Assembly (NCBI GenBank): GCA_018806915.1
Contig: JAGKQI010000040.1
Span: 992,001-1,056,000 of the forward strand
Length of the DNA stretch: 64,000 nt
Origin: Phytophthora colocasiae
Lineage: Eukaryota; Oomycota; Peronosporomycetes; Peronosporales; Peronosporaceae
Reading direction: 5' to 3'
Shown here: piece by piece, positions 10,931-24,000 of the stretch
Layout: every line of letters begins with the position of its first letter
How positions within the stretch are numbered: position 1 is the first letter of the stretch
Program-made: the position numbers and the translations under genes
The notes under the pieces: generated by a model
Database searches by the model: none
The model's input: the letters and a program-made list of their open reading frames with translations, nothing else
What the model was told of the DNA's origin: nothing

Positions 10931-11475
10931 ACGAGGTTACGCCGCGACATCGCTCTTGGTCTGCTTGAGGTCCTGGCGCGCGAAAATCTGAAATGAGTGG
11001 CGGTGGGCAATGTCGGCATCCAAAACCTTACCAATGTCATTATCGGGGAGCGCGATCTGCGGATACCTCTCGAACAGCCTTTTTGAAAGTCTAAAAATTC
11101 CGCCCTACCCCTCCCGTTCCAGAGATGGTACAGGATCACCAATGAACAGAAACGAGTCTTAGTTTCTCTTAAAGTTTGTATGCCTCTCGACATGGGACGA
11201 TACACTCCATACAAACTCCAAGTCTATTTTGCTTATGCTGCATACATGCAGCATAAGCAGAATCGTAATGCTGCCTTATGCACCACACCGGTTTGGAGGG
11301 GTTAAACGTCAAGACGTAAGGCGTGGGAGTCAATCTGCGGCTCAATACTGGACTATGCCACCACGCTGCTCCTATACTTCCAATTTCCGACTTCGATGTT
11401 CAGGATCTTGTCGTGCTTCCATAGTTCTGGAAATTATTTCAGCATCCCGTCTCTGTCCATCCCGTCTCCACTTGC
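10931..11475. other. Intergenic sequence with a perfect palindrome
   Basis: No gene recognised; a minus-strand ORF at 10879-11214 overlaps the piggyBac start and looks like a shadow. A 30-bp palindrome at 11230-11259 has 14-bp perfect arms (TGCTTATGCTGCAT) around AC. Confidence 0.45.
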
Positions 11476-11567
11476 TATGCGATTAGTGCTGTCAACGTTT
11501 AGCTAAACCTCGGAACTCGAAGAGTTTGTTTATGAAACCTTAACGCCGATTTTAAACCTCGAGATTT

Positions 11568-11656
11568 AGATGTGGTACACACCAAGTTTGTCATCTTCAC
11601 TACTTCTCTTCCAAAGTGAAGATGACAAACTTGGTTTATAGGTGTGTACCACATCT
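11568..11656. repeat. Long imperfect hairpin inside the outer hAT element
   Basis: The left arm, 11568-11601 (starting AGATGTGGTACACACC), is complementary to the right arm, 11615-11656, which carries a six-base extra stretch. The loop is about 13 bp. A third, partial copy of the CTTCACTACTTCTCTTCC phrase follows at about 11660 and again near 11742. Confidence 0.85.
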
Positions 11657-13205
11657 AATCTTCACTACTTCTCTTCCTTATCAGGCTTCTATAGGTGAAC
11701 CACACAATTAAACCCAAATAGAAGGCCAACTTTCTCCTCCCTTCACTACTTCTCTTCCAGACGCGAGACGCAAACGAGCGCGACAATGAACTCTACCGGT
11801 GACTAACTACCCTTCGAATACGACGTCACCCCTCCCATCTTCTGCTGAAAGCGTTCAAGCCCAAGAAAGAAATCAATTGTGGCGATGAAAGTCTGCCCTC
11901 CGGGGTAAATTCTGCGTCTCACCTCTGTCAATACTCACTCCTGTGACAACAAAGGCTAGCTGAAGGAGAAGATCGCGGAAGCTGACAACAAGGCGGTGGA
12001 CGATAAGGTGACGAGAGGGATCTACTTGCTTGACGAGAATCAGTCGTCGGAGAAGGAAGAGTACAAACCGAAGCAGAAGGACATGGCCAACCTGGTGCTG
12101 CTGATTCTATGGCTGGTGGTGTGCCGAGCAGAATAGCTGACTCAGTTACGCGCTCCAACACGTCCAGAGTCGCTACGAGCGTATCAACAGGATACGCATC
12201 TTCGTGGCCTGTGGAGCACCGAACTGAAGCACCGCACACACACATCCAGATAGGTAAGAACTTGTTCTGTTGTGTTAGCACAAACGAACTGCGCCTGAAG
12301 AAGAAGGAGCTTCCGTGATAGCAACTGTGCTAGAAATTCAAGAACCATAGGGATCATAGGTCTGACCACACGAGCGAGAAGACCATCAGAGTTGCGCATT
12401 TGTTGCTACCCATGTACGTAAATCTCTTAATCGGTATCCAACCACTGATGCTACGGTATTTCACTTCAGACGATTGTTGCTCGATCAACATACACAGATT
12501 CTATTGCAGTTTAATTCCACGTGAAGGATGTTTCAGGCTGTAAATATCGGTACAACTAAAACGACATGAAAGCATATATATATGAACACGTTTAACAATA
12601 TGTACATCAAATGCTTCGGAGTACTGTTCCGCCCGGCGTGCATTCTCAGCTATAAACACAAGATCAGTCTGGTGCAAGATTGGTACCTAATGAGTTGGAA
12701 CGTGGCGTTCTGTGACTTGTGATGGAGGTTGTTCCGGCAGGTGTGTGCTGTTGGCTGTAGCCCACACTGCCAAGAGGATTGTCGGATACTTGGACGTACT
12801 TCCGCTGGCCACGACGATGGTCAAAGGATCTTGAAAGGCCTGCCGGTCGGAGCTCGCTCATCTGTGGCTTCAACGTGGATTGTGACTATACTAAGTATTT
12901 GTATTCGCATACTTTAACAAAGACAAGCTAAACCTCGAGCAGTTTAGAACACGCCTAGAAGGAGAGGAGACGGAGATTGATCTCCAAATAAACGGGGGAG
13001 ATTTTGAATTGAGAGAGACGGTTTCTCTTATTTTTATTTCTCCTGTCTCCCGTACTTAAGGTGAAGAAGTCGTACTTAAATGGAGGGAGATTTGAGAGAT
13101 TTTCATGCTTGAGGCTTTGATTGGCCTATTTTATCATTTTGGTATTGGTCAACCTGCTTGAAGATTTAGACCTCAAGATACAGCATTTTAAAGAGCCGCT
13201 CCACA

Positions 13206-14510
13206 ATGTCCTCCGAGCAGCATGGACTTCCACAGTCTTCAGACCTCGTGGTCTACGGTGGGGACGTAGCAAACAAAAACAAGCACCTCACGATAGGGAT
13301 GGCAATGGCTCAAGTCTCCGTCCAAGCTCAAGGTCTCGCTGCAAACCAGTTCCAGCTTCATGCAAACCAGCAGATCTTAGCACAGCAGCAGCAGCTGTAC
13401 ACGGAGGCACGAGTCCAACAAGCACGAGCAGAAGCGGAGTCAAGGACGAACATACTTATGGACATAATACGATCATCGCATATCGACCCTGTGGCTCTCG
13501 AGGAACACGTTAACTCGAGACTACAATCGGCGATATCCGTCGCAAATGATGTGGCTCAGACTCAAGCACGGGCTGTAGCTGAAGCGCACGCCGTCGAGCA
13601 TGCCCATATTAGTGATGTGCGCTTTTTCGAGAGGTTCAAGCAGCTGGAAAATCAGCTACAGGCAAGCTTGGATCAGAGGATGCGCGAAGTACTCACTGCG
13701 CATATAGAACAAGTTGAGGCAGAGATTAGCTTGGCTATTACGACACAAGGTCGAGAAATAATGAAGCTGATGGAGAAACAGTTAAACGAATTTCAGAAGC
13801 AGGTCACAGTTCAACTGGAGGAGTCAAAGAGCTGCGCTGTGAAGAAAGCGAAGACAGCTATTCGAAGGCATCATGCTGAAGAATCAAGGGCACGTAATGC
13901 TATAACAGAGTCTTTGCAACAAGAAATAACCGAGTGCCAGCGGTCTGCAATTGCTAGCGCTGCGCTTCGGGCAGAAGAAATCCTGCAGACGTTTGTAAGC
14001 AAACAAAACGTCCAGTCCCAAGCCCCGATTGGTAATGCCATTTCCTCGGCAATTGAACTTCGCTCGACCACAACCAATGCTGCCACCATCGAAATTACCA
14101 AAGGTGAAAGTGATTCGTCCTCAGACGAAAATTTGGAAGCACCAAAGATGAAGAAATGCATTGCTGAACATCTCAACGATTACTTTCATGAACAACGTCG
14201 ATCCGAAAGCGTGCTGACGAGGCCAAGCCTTCCCCAAGACCCAGGGCTTGATATCGCTCGCAGATCGGAGCAGGCCAAGGTTGCAGAGCGTGCACTGAGT
14301 CGATCTCGTCAACTTTCTAACAGCAAGAAGCAAACAAGCAAGGCTAGCTCTCACAAGAAACGTGGATCTATTCCTTCGAAAGCAGATCAAATTCGAGAAG
14401 CCGTGAAGAGGTGCAGTGACGAACGGAAAAGAATCAAGAAACAACGGGCTGTCGACGCAATGAAACTCGCCGAAGCGCTGATGAAAGGCTCGTACCTGGA
14501 GAAGCAGTGA
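13206..14510 (+). CDS. Accessory coiled-coil protein of the hAT element, copy 1 (434 aa)
   Basis: This is an intact ORF inside the hAT element, convergent with the transposase gene. Residues 40-260 are Gln/Ala/Glu/Arg-rich and almost certainly helical coiled coil. Residues 295-320 are Ser/Asp/Glu-rich and acidic. Residues 355-425 are strongly basic (RSRQLSNSKKQ, SSHKKRGSIPSK, DERKRIKKQR), with several candidate nuclear localisation signals and possible nucleic-acid binding. No family is recognised. The ORF is full length in both copies (differences Cys/Ser, Glu/Gly, Ser/Ala), whereas the transposase is broken in both. This fits an accessory role in transposition or its control, like second genes in some other plant and animal DNA transposons, but that is inference. 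Confidence 0.75.
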   Translation: MSSEQHGLPQSSDLVVYGGDVANKNKHLTIGMAMAQVSVQAQGLAANQFQLHANQQILAQQQQLYTEARVQQARAEAESRTNILMDIIRSSHIDPVALEEHVNSRLQSAISVANDVAQTQARAVAEAHAVEHAHISDVRFFERFKQLENQLQASLDQRMREVLTAHIEQVEAEISLAITTQGREIMKLMEKQLNEFQKQVTVQLEESKSCAVKKAKTAIRRHHAEESRARNAITESLQQEITECQRSAIASAALRAEEILQTFVSKQNVQSQAPIGNAISSAIELRSTTTNAATIEITKGESDSSSDENLEAPKMKKCIAEHLNDYFHEQRRSESVLTRPSLPQDPGLDIARRSEQAKVAERALSRSRQLSNSKKQTSKASSHKKRGSIPSKADQIREAVKRCSDERKRIKKQRAVDAMKLAEALMKGSYLEKQ

Positions 14511-14577
14511 CGGGATCAAACATGATTCTATGATACAAAGGCATTACTGAATTTCATGTACTTCTTTCATTTGCTCT

Positions 14578-16939
14578 TCATACATTCGTATCTACTTCAG
14601 CCTCATCATCGCTATCGGGAGAAAAATACCCACTTAACAGCTCGCAATTCTCCGTGTCCTCGACCTCCAGTCTAACCTTCACGTTGGATGGGATATACGT
14701 GTCAATATCTCGGGTGTGAAGCTTGGGGCATTGTGTGACATCGACAAATTGTCGATTGCAGTTTAAAAATGCCGACATGTCGACATTGTGCGGCGCAATT
14801 GAGCCACGTTGCGGTGTTACTTAACTGCCCAGCGGTGCCGAAATCTCGCTCAATCTGTGCGGAAGAGGACGGAATGGCAAATAAAATTCGAGCCACCAGT
14901 GGCAAGAACTTGAACGTCCCGTTATCAACTTGGCGTTTCCAAAACTCTAACACATTTTCCGGCCGATTGTCGTTCATTTGGATCGACATTGCTGCCCCCT
15001 CCCACCTCTCCAGCTCTTCGTCAACTCGCGCAGCATTCATGTCGTTAATAGCCTCGGGTGCAACGCGCTCCTCATGGATGATGTCTCCAAAACATTCCAT
15101 CATATCCTCCGAAAACAGAGTAGGAGGAGCTGGCAGGGGTTCATCAACAGCAACCGGTAAGCTGGATTCTCGAGGCATAGCCACTGTATTCATCAACGAC
15201 CTCACTTTGTCGTAAATGATCTTCTTGATCTTTGCGAAGTTCCTCTCTCCAGCGGCGGTGGGAACGCCATTAGAATCGGCATTACATAGTGTAATGATCT
15301 TTCTGAGGAAACCATCAAAATTCTTGAAGTTTGGATGGAGAAAAAGTTGCATCTCCAATACAAACGAACACTTTGCGATCTCTTTGCGGTCCGTATACCG
15401 AGAAAAGAATCGTGCGTGGAAGGAGCTGTAGAGCAACGAGCGCGTTGAGGCGGCTAATGGCGTCAGGTCTTCAGGTCTAAACGCGATGCGGTGAGTGTTT
15501 GTTGACCGGTAGTCTCGAAGCTCTTTTGAACAGTCGAGAACTGTTATGCGCAACTTGTACAGTGTAAGTAGTACGTCCACTTGGTTGGCACTCTCGCCTT
15601 GACTCTTTATGTTCACCAAAGTTATCGGTTGTAGGAGAGACAGAATCTGTGTAAGGTGCTGATAGTCGCGTTCCAGCGGAAATCCAGCAGGAAGATCAGC
15701 ATTGCTCCTGCGAGCCCTGTCCAGCCGCTCAGCATACCACGTCACAAGTGGCTCCCACAAGTCCAAAATACGCTTTATCACACGGGTGAGACCAAGAAAC
15801 CGGTGTGCTCGATACTCTAGTAGCTGGTGTGGTGATTTCCCACCCTTGCCATAAAGACACAGCTCCTCGAACAAAGATCCCATCACCTCCACGTGTTTAA
15901 CCGTGTAAATAGTCTTCACAATACGCCGGATAAGCGCTGTCATTGCTGGGTTTTTTGATTGGTCGACGCTAGTTACCATGCCGCAGGAAGCCTTTGTAGC
16001 AGCATTTGTTAAATGCGGGATACACCACTGCCAGTTCAGTTTGAGCCCTTCGGTCATCATCCACCGTACATCTGGTCCTGCATCCGTCGTTGATCCGTAT
16101 AAGTCACGGGGCGATAGTCCAAAGTCACGTAGAATATCGCTGAGCCAGCGGCGGAACGGCCGCCGGATGCCGCCTTCTCGTTCGCCGTAACGAGGTACGA
16201 AGTGCCGTGTTCCAAGCAGCACCGACTTGAGCTCAAATTGTTCCGTGACCAAGTACAACCGAAGTCCCAGATACTTCGTCGCTTGCACCTTGGAGCTCCA
16301 GAAGTCGGCAACCGCTGTAAATGTCGGCGCTGAGCCAATTCGATTCGATCGCAGGAGGTCCTCCAGCACTCCCTTGGTCGATGCGTATAGCTCCACGATC
16401 GAGTGGCTAACCACCTTTGCATTCATCGCGGCTTGTACGGAGTCCTTGTACACAAGTTCGCGGATAGTGATCGACTCTTCATATTCACCCAGGCGAAAGG
16501 GTAAGTTGTTATTCACGATCCGGAGTGTTCCATCAATACGTACACACGCCCAGGATCGTCCTGAAACACCTGTGAGTTTCGCACACGATCCAAGTCGCTT
16601 TCGCGGGTCCGCCGACGATCGTTGCTCACTTCAGTCCGTTCAGACGTAACATCATGCGCTTTTTCAGATGCTTGGTAGCCGCTGATGTTTTGCCAGTCGA
16701 CAGAGGAAATGATACATCTTGGGATCTGCAGTTCGCGCCGGCCAAACACATCCATATAGCTGGTGCACTGCTGTCTGGTTCGCTGGATGAGTTGTCGGGC
16801 TACTTAATCAGCCTCACTCCGTACGAAAAAATTATTGATTTCTCGTTCCGCCGTGGTGGTAGCACTATAAATCCAGCTGGCGGCTCGAAGGCATTAATGG
16901 CGTCGCGAATGCTTGAGGTATCAAGTGCACCGGCATGGT
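14578..16939 (-). pseudogene. hAT transposase, copy 1 (frameshifted)
   Basis: The start is taken from copy 2, where the reading frame begins at the equivalent Met. Features in order are a BED-like zinc finger (C-x5-C ... H-x4-H), a central catalytic region with TTDAGPDVRWMM and WCIPHLTNAA motifs, and the hAT C-terminal dimerisation signature FAIPSSSAQIERDFGTAGQL. Compared with copy 2 it has an in-frame TAG at 16800-16802, a shortened T run near 16660, a one-base loss near 16527 and an extra T near 14821. The longest open part is 14702-16516. It lacks copy 2's nonsense codon, so the copies were inactivated separately, unless some breaks are assembly errors. Confidence 0.88.
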
Positions 16940-17516
16940 TCGAGACTTGGTAAAAGGTGGAGTTGTTGGCGACTGGGAGTAGACTGCGTTGTGACCTCAG
17001 AGGCCAAGAACTGGCTGACCACGACAAGCACTGCGCTGAGTTCCATCGTGGCGACAGCCGTACCCTCCAAAGTTGCGCCAGCAACGTCGAACTGAACATT
17101 ACCGGAGTTTTACGCCCCTTCGAGCGCCGTTTTAGCGACGATCGGCTGCAAAACAATGCTTCGTTTCAGCCAATGAATCAAGGAGATTGCGAGGAGATTT
17201 CGTGGCATTTTGAGAGACCCTATGGAGACGCGGATCCACACGATCTCAACAACGGAGACAATCTCTAGAGATTTCTTTTCATCTCCAAGTTTTGTGAGAT
17301 TTCGGGTACAAGACTGAAACAGCAAAACTGCCGTCTTCATTTTCGGTTGTAAATCGGTAAAACCGGTAATACTATCTCCGACGACCAAAACTCGTCGGAG
17401 GCGTGGTTTAGAACGTTGTCAACCTGCGATTTTCTGTTCGAGGTTAGGGGTTTAGGGAGTTCTAAAGGTTTGGACCCCTAAACGTTGACAGCACTATATG
17501 CGATAAAACTTGTTGA

Positions 17517-20500
17517 TTATTTCCAAGAACTCGGATGCGGTCTCGCCTCCTTTCTTTTGGCTGTGGACTTGGTTGATGCGGGTTTCTTGGCAGAAGCTGC
17601 ATCCTTCGGCTCAGCGACCGATTCAGAGGAGGAATTTGCTTCGCCGGTCTGAAGTACACTGTATGTTTTCTGAAGACTTTTCACCAATACCAAGGGAACC
17701 TTCGTCGTCGACGGAGTCGCATTGAGAACGCTCTTCAGCACCGACAGAGTAAAGTGTTTCGGTCTTTGCACTCGCCTGTGAGAGTACCAGTATCGATCGA
17801 GAAATCAATCCTGTCGTGGTTACGAGAACGCTTCATATTGTCGAATTTAGCTTCAGGCGTGTTCTTCCAATACTCCAAAAACTTATCGGGCCACGCAACA
17901 TTTGGAGGTGAGAGAAATGGAACCTTGAACTCCTCAATCTCGGCGTTCCCAGGAAATTCCACGAGCTTATTAAGGTCACGCACTCCCAATTCATACAACA
18001 GCCTGCCAAAGAATAACTTAAAGCTGATTCCATAAAACCCACCTTGGTGACTTGCCAGAACAACAGCACCCGCGGCAAGAGTTTCGAGACACACTCCATC
18101 GTTTGTATCCTGAGCCGTATTGCGAGTGATTATTCGTTTTTGACCCAAGACATCGCTCAATTTCTTGTAGAATGGGCGATTTAGTGGGCTTAACATGTTG
18201 TCGGGGAGACCTAGTCGACCTTGACGTTCGGAACCTTTAGCAACGCTGTCTTGATAATCCCCCATCAGTGTTAGGTAAATGAGAATGTCGTTTTCCATCT
18301 GGGGGAATGAATACACGTCGACTCTCCCACGCAATTTTGTTGTTCTTCACCATACCTTCTCTTACCCATTTGAGTTCAAAAATCTCCTGCTCCTCCATGC
18401 GACCATAATGGCTATTGATCAAATTGACCTCATCCTTGCTGCTTTCATCACTTTCACTTTCAGCTGGTGGCATCTCTTCGTCTGGTGAGTCTTCGCCACT
18501 CCCATAGTTACTATCGTAGTCTTCATCGTTTTCATCGTCATAATCCTCACCATCACTTTCATTGCCATCACGGTAGCATTTCAACGTCGTAGAACGACGT
18601 GGCCAGGCTACTCCCACACCTTCGAGTTCTTCAGGTCGGCAGCTACGTTTATTGTCAACGCTGTAACTAGTCGCGAGAAAGAGAAAGAGCTGGCCCGTTT
18701 CGAACGCGTTTTCAGATTTCCTACGCTTCAAACTTCGGAATCGTGGCGTCAGCGCTCTCACCAAAGCAGTCAAGTATTCCAACTAATCCTGTCTGGACCT
18801 GCAAAACGGGAATTTAGCCATATAGGCCCGAGCCAAGCGTCCAAAAAGCGGTCGGCTGTTCTTTATGATCCACTCAAAGAAAGAAGTGGTTCTTCCGGTC
18901 AAGTTTTCCTTCATCTTGTTGTCACACCCCAGAGCAATCGTCGGTAGCGAGGGAACCATCACGCACCACGGTACTAGATCTTGGGATGAGGGTCGCGAAT
19001 ACTTGCTGATCGTAAAAAAAAAAAGGTTTCGTGCCGTGTCATTCGTAGCGCTTATAATAAGTGGTAGGCGGAGAAAACGAAACACATTTCGCATCGATTG
19101 AACTTCCCTTTTACGCCGATCGTTTTCGTGTTGATCATGCACGCGAGGAAACTCGTCCAGGAAGAAAACCATCCGTTTACTTCTTCGAGCGCTTATTGCT
19201 TTGAGGTCGTTGAGAAAAGCGTCACCCATGAACTTATTTGCCCCACGGAGTGCTGCGATGATGAAAGCGTATATCGTCAATGGTTTGGAGTTACCGATTC
19301 GCTTGAAGGCACCAACAGAGCCGTCAAACTCAGGCTCACCCCCGTTGCCAACCACAGCTGAACGGTTAGGTTTTAATTCCTCAATGCACTTGTTGAAAGC
19401 ATGCTGTCGCAAGTCGAACGCCTCGTACACTTCCTGACGTAAGTCTTCTGACGGGGTACACGACAGGTAAAACACATCAAAAGCTCCATTGGCTTCCAAG
19501 TTGAACGCCATCTGCGTCTTGCCCGTGCCAGAAGAATTCTCCAGAACGACAAACCGCATCGGGTCCTCCACACCATTTCTCACATCTTCGAGAGCCTTCA
19601 CCACATCTTCCACCTCTTTCGATGCCTTTAGAAGGCGGCCAATCTCTCTGTACTCCGACACAATAGAACTTTTCCCCTCCTTGATGGTCCCTTCCTGCAA
19701 TGGGGGCTTCACGAGAAGGTGCAAGTCACCTGATGGCAGGTCTTCACCAAGAGCGTCTGCGATTGTTTCCAGTCCCGTAAATGACTTACTGCTGTCGCTA
19801 ACTATATCGACGATTTCGTCAGGAACCGCGCCAGTTCGCATAACGTACAGGGTTTCTTTAAAAGCAGGAGCAGCAGACAGCCACGAGCCATCCGCCTTTT
19901 TTGCTACGAAGAGCAGCAGCTCGCCTTCATCGATGCCCTTCAGTCGATTGGAGTACTTTGCCATTATTGGCTCGCTCAAGGTCTCCACCAATGCGTTCAA
20001 CTTGGTGCTTATGCTAACCGGCCGTCCGCGTACACCAACGACACAACAGTTTACCACAACGTCGTCTGGAACAGCCATCGCAACGTCTTCCATCGTGATA
20101 TCGTCCTCTGCCATCGCATCTGCACCGCGCTTTCTCGAAACTTGCAGACTGTCATTGTACTCACTTGGCGCGGTCGCAGTGATCGGTTCCGTTGCCAGCA
20201 ACGGGGTCTTCACCAAAATGTGCAAGTACTCAGACGTGGGGATGGCTTCTCCGAAGGCCTGTGCGATTGTTAGTCGTCCATTGAGCAAATTGCGCTTGTT
20301 GCTAATAATGTGTTTGATTTCCTCTGGGGTCTTGCCAGTCGCCATTTCCTGTTCAGTTACTTCAAAATCGGGATCAGCAGACAGCCACGTGCCATCCGCA
20401 TTCTTGGCCAGAAAAAGTTTCAACCTGCCTTTACCTATTTTCTTCAGTTCTGGGAAATCCTCCACAATTTTCTCTTTCAAGGTTGCGAGTTGGGCATTCG

Positions 20501-20975
20501 AAGCGATGTGTATGTCGGACACGTCTCCATAGCCAACGACAAAACAGTTTACCACCACGTCGTCTGGAGCTTTCATTGCGACGTCTTCCATCGTAATGTC
20601 GTCCTCTGCCATCGCATCTGCACCGCGCTTTCTCGAAACGTGCAGACTGTCATTGTACTCACTTGGCGCGGTCGCAGTGATCGTTTTCGTTACCAGCCAA
20701 GGGGGCTTCACTAGAAGGTGCAAGTCACCTGATGGAAGGTCTTCACCGAGAGCGTCTGCGATTGTTTCCAGTCCCGTAAATGACTTACTGCTGTCGCTAA
20801 CTATATCGATGATCTCGGCAGGAGCATCGCCACTTCGCATAGCCTGCAGGGTTTCTTTAAAAGCAGGGTCAGCAGACAGCCACGTGCCATCGCGTCTTCT
20901 TCCATCTTCGAGTCTTCCGCGTCGCTTCTCTGCTTTCTCGAAACTTGTGGAATGGCATACAAAAACCAAGAGCAT
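17517..20975 (-). pseudogene. CRN-type gene, unit A (diverged, broken)
   Basis: The N-terminal 730 codons (20975-18783) carry one truncated and two complete CRN N-terminal modules and the P-loop NTPase, whose Walker A is ENSSGTGKT. The frame then breaks near 18790. The remainder is spread over further frames (18782-18237, 18334-17735, 17771-17517) with the same order as the intact unit but much divergence, including an inserted acidic Asp/Glu/Ser/Tyr run absent from units B-D. The C-terminal tail is Lys/Ser/Ala-rich. It is a pseudogene, or at least three frame errors are present. It shares the leader deletion of units B-D. Confidence 0.82.
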
Positions 20976-21089
20976 ATTTCCTGCTAATACCGATAATCAC
21001 GAATTAGATGTGCATGTATACGTACCAGGATTTTACCTGGCAACGGTTCCCTTTATTTAATAAACCCAAGCACTAGTCAATATTGCGCC

Positions 21090-24000
21090 CTATTTCTTCT
21101 TCCAGTGACCAACTTCAATGAATATAATGGTCTTGCCGGCACCACCAGCTGAAGGACTCGTTTCATCACCAGACGGATCTTGTCGCCGCGCTTCCATGAG
21201 TTCTGAAAACTCCTCCAATCTCCCGTCAGCATCTCTTGAAGTCCAATAAAACGTAGCATGTTGCAGTTCAATTCTTCTTAAGAACTCGAATGCGGACTCA
21301 TTCTCGTGCACTCCTTCGGTTGGTTTCTCGACACAAGCGGCATCCTTCGGCTCAGCGGCCATTTCAGACTTCGTGAAGTACGTCTCCTGAAGCTGCTTCA
21401 CTACCACCAAGTGAATGTTCGTCGACGACGGGGTCGCTTTGAGAACGAACGTAAGCACGGGCAACGTAAACTCTTGCCGGTCTTTGCAATCCAATGAAAG
21501 AACACCCGAATTGGTCTCGATCTCCATCCAGTCTCCGTTATGGCACCGTCGAATATTACCGAATTGGGCACACGTGTTCTTCCAAAACGCTAGAAACTCA
21601 TCAGGCCACGCAACATTTGGAGGCGAGAGAAACGGAACCGTGAAATTCTCGACCTCAGGGTTCTCCTGTGGGAATGTCACCCGCCCAATGACGTCACGCA
21701 CTCCCAACTCATACAGCAGCCTGCCAAAGAATGTCTCGAAGTCGATTCCATAAAATCCGCCTTGGTGGCTTGCCAGAATAACAGCACCCACGGCAAGATC
21801 TTCAAGATCCATTTCATCGTTTGGAATCTGAGCTGGGTTACGACTGGTTGTTCGATTTTGGTCTGATGCATTTTTAACTTCTTCCAGAACGGCAGATCTA
21901 GTGGGCTCCACTTGTTATTGGGAAGAGCTTGCTGACGGTGATGTCCGGAACTGTAAAAGTCGGAGTCTTCATAATCCCCATCAACGTAAGATAAAGGAGA
22001 ATGTCGTCTTCCATCCGGGGGAATACGCATCGACACTTCCACACCTTGTTGTTCTTCACCAACTCTCTTTGGGTTCCCAATTGGAGCTCGAAAATCTCCT
22101 GCTCCTCCATGCGGCCGTAATGTCCATCGATCAAGTTGACCTCCTTCCTGTATAAGTCTTTCTTTTTCTTACTCTTGTCGCTGACGTCTGCGTTATAGCT
22201 AGTCCCAAGAAAAAGATAGAGTTGACCTCTTTCAAATTCCTCTGCGCGTTTCAATGATCGAAATTCCGGCGTCAGTGCTTTGACCATGTTACTCAAGTAC
22301 TTCAGTCGATCTTGGCCATCGAATGGGAACTGGGTCATGTGTTTCTGCGCTGACGTACTAAAAAGAGGTCGGCTATTCGAAATAATCCACTCAAACACTG
22401 AGGTTATCCTCCCCTTCGTGGCAAACTTCGGTAGCGATGAAATCACCGTACACCATGGTACTCTTGATACTCGCGAAGAATCACTTCCAGTATAAAGGTC
22501 CCGTGCCGTACCATTCGTAGCGCTTAGAATAAGCGGCAGACGGAGAGAGCGGAACACATTCCGCATCGACCGAACTAGTTTTAGATTATCTTCCCGCAAG
22601 CGAGGAAATTCGTCCAGAAAGAAGAGCATTGGTTGCTTCTTATCACGAATTCTTTGATCACGTGCTGCCGCGACGTCTTCACGCACAGCGTTTCCGATGC
22701 ACCTACCTGCACCACTGAGCGCAGCGATGATGAAAGCGTACACGCTCAATGGTTTCTTGTCGGTTCCGTCGAAGTCACTAACAGAACCTTCAAACTCAGA
22801 TCGGTCATCATTTGTAGTATCGAGACTGTCGATGTCGTTCTTCATACAACTCATGAAAGCAAGCTGTCGCGACTTGAATGGCTCATACACGCGCTGTCTC
22901 GAGTCATTGGATGTGGTACAGGGCAGGTAGAACACATCAAAAGCTCCATTGGCTTCCAAGTTGAACGCCATCTGCGTCTTGCCCGTGCCAGAAGAATTCT
23001 CCAGAACGACAAACCGCATCGGGTCCTCCACACCATTTCTCACATCTTCGAGAGCCTTCACCACATCTTCCACCTCTTTCGATGCCTTTAGAAGGCGGCC
23101 AATCTCTCTGTACTCCGACACAATAGAACTTTTCCCCTCCTTGATGGTCCATTCCTGCAATGGGGGCTTCACGAGAAGGTGCAAGTCACCTGATGGAAGG
23201 TCTTCACCGAGAGCGTCTGCGATTGTTTCCAGTCCCGTAAATGACTTACTGCTGTCGCTAACTATATCGACGATTTCGTCAGGAACCGCGCCAGTTCGCA
23301 TAACGTGCAGGGTTTCTTTAAAAGCAGGAGCAGCAGACAGCCACGTGCCATCCGCTTTCTTGGCCAGGAAGAGCAGCAGCTCGCCTTCATCGATGCCCTT
23401 CAGTCGATTGGAGTACTTTGCCATTATTGGCTCGCTCAAGGTCTCCACCCTTGCGTTCAACTTGGTGCTTATGCTAACCGGCCGTCCGCGTACACCAACG
23501 ACAAAACAGTTTATCACCACGTCGTCTGGAACAGCCATCGCAACGTCTTCCATCGTGATATCGTCCTCTGCCATCGCATCTGCACCGCGCTTTCTCGAAA
23601 CTTGCAGACTGTCATTGTACTCACTTGGCGCGGTCGCAGTGATCGGTTCCGTTGCCAGCAACGGGGTCTTCACCAAAATGTGCAAGTACTCAGACGTGGG
23701 GATGGCTTCTCCGAAGGCCTGTGCGATTGTTAGTCGTCCATTGAGCAAATTGCGCTTGTTGCTAATAATGTGTTTGATTTCCTCTGGGGTCTTGCCAGTC
23801 GCCATTTCCTGTTCAGTTACTTCAAAATCGGGATCAGCAGACAGCCACGTGCCATCCGCATTCTTGGCCAGAAAAAGTTTCAACCTGCCTTTACCTATTT
23901 TCTTCAGTTCTGGGAAATCCTCCACAATTTTCTCTTTCAAGGTTGCGAGTTGGGCATTCGAAGCGATGTGTATGTCGGACACGTCTCCATAACCAACGAC

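Larger units (their letters stand above)
12950..17405. mobile_element. hAT transposon, copy 1 (4456 bp)
   Basis: The element starts CACGCCTAGAAGGAG and ends GTCGGAGGCGTG, so the terminal inverted repeat is short (CACGCCT). It is flanked by a perfect 8-bp duplication GTTTAGAA (12942-12949 and 17406-17413). It carries two convergent genes: a plus-strand coiled-coil ORF and a minus-strand hAT transposase. Copy 2 at 41639-46096 is almost identical, with its own duplication, so both are recent insertions of the same family. Confidence 0.95.
11484..17496. mobile_element. Non-autonomous hAT-like element (outer), interrupted by a second hAT
   Basis: The ends are perfect 19-bp inverted repeats, TAGTGCTGTCAACGTTTAG at 11484 and its complement ending at 17496. 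An 8-bp target duplication TATGCGAT flanks them at 11476-11483 and 17497-17504. The TAG start and the 8-bp duplication fit the hAT superfamily. Without the nested hAT it would be about 1.55 kb. It has no transposase, only short unrecognised ORFs and an internal hairpin (11568-11656). It is inserted just downstream of CRN unit A. Confidence 0.85.

Noticed and set aside
19489..20532. Long plus-strand ORFs inside the CRN units (343-368 aa at 19489, 22949, 26410, 29861 and 48640)
   Set aside because: They are antisense to CRN modules and NTPase, recur exactly with each unit, and encode Ser/Thr-rich sequence without domains.
20936..20975. MLLVFVCHS as a secretion signal of CRN units A-D
   Set aside because: The hydrophobic run is very short and lies upstream of, or within, the initiator-like motif. 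Comparison with unit F shows that this is former untranslated sequence.
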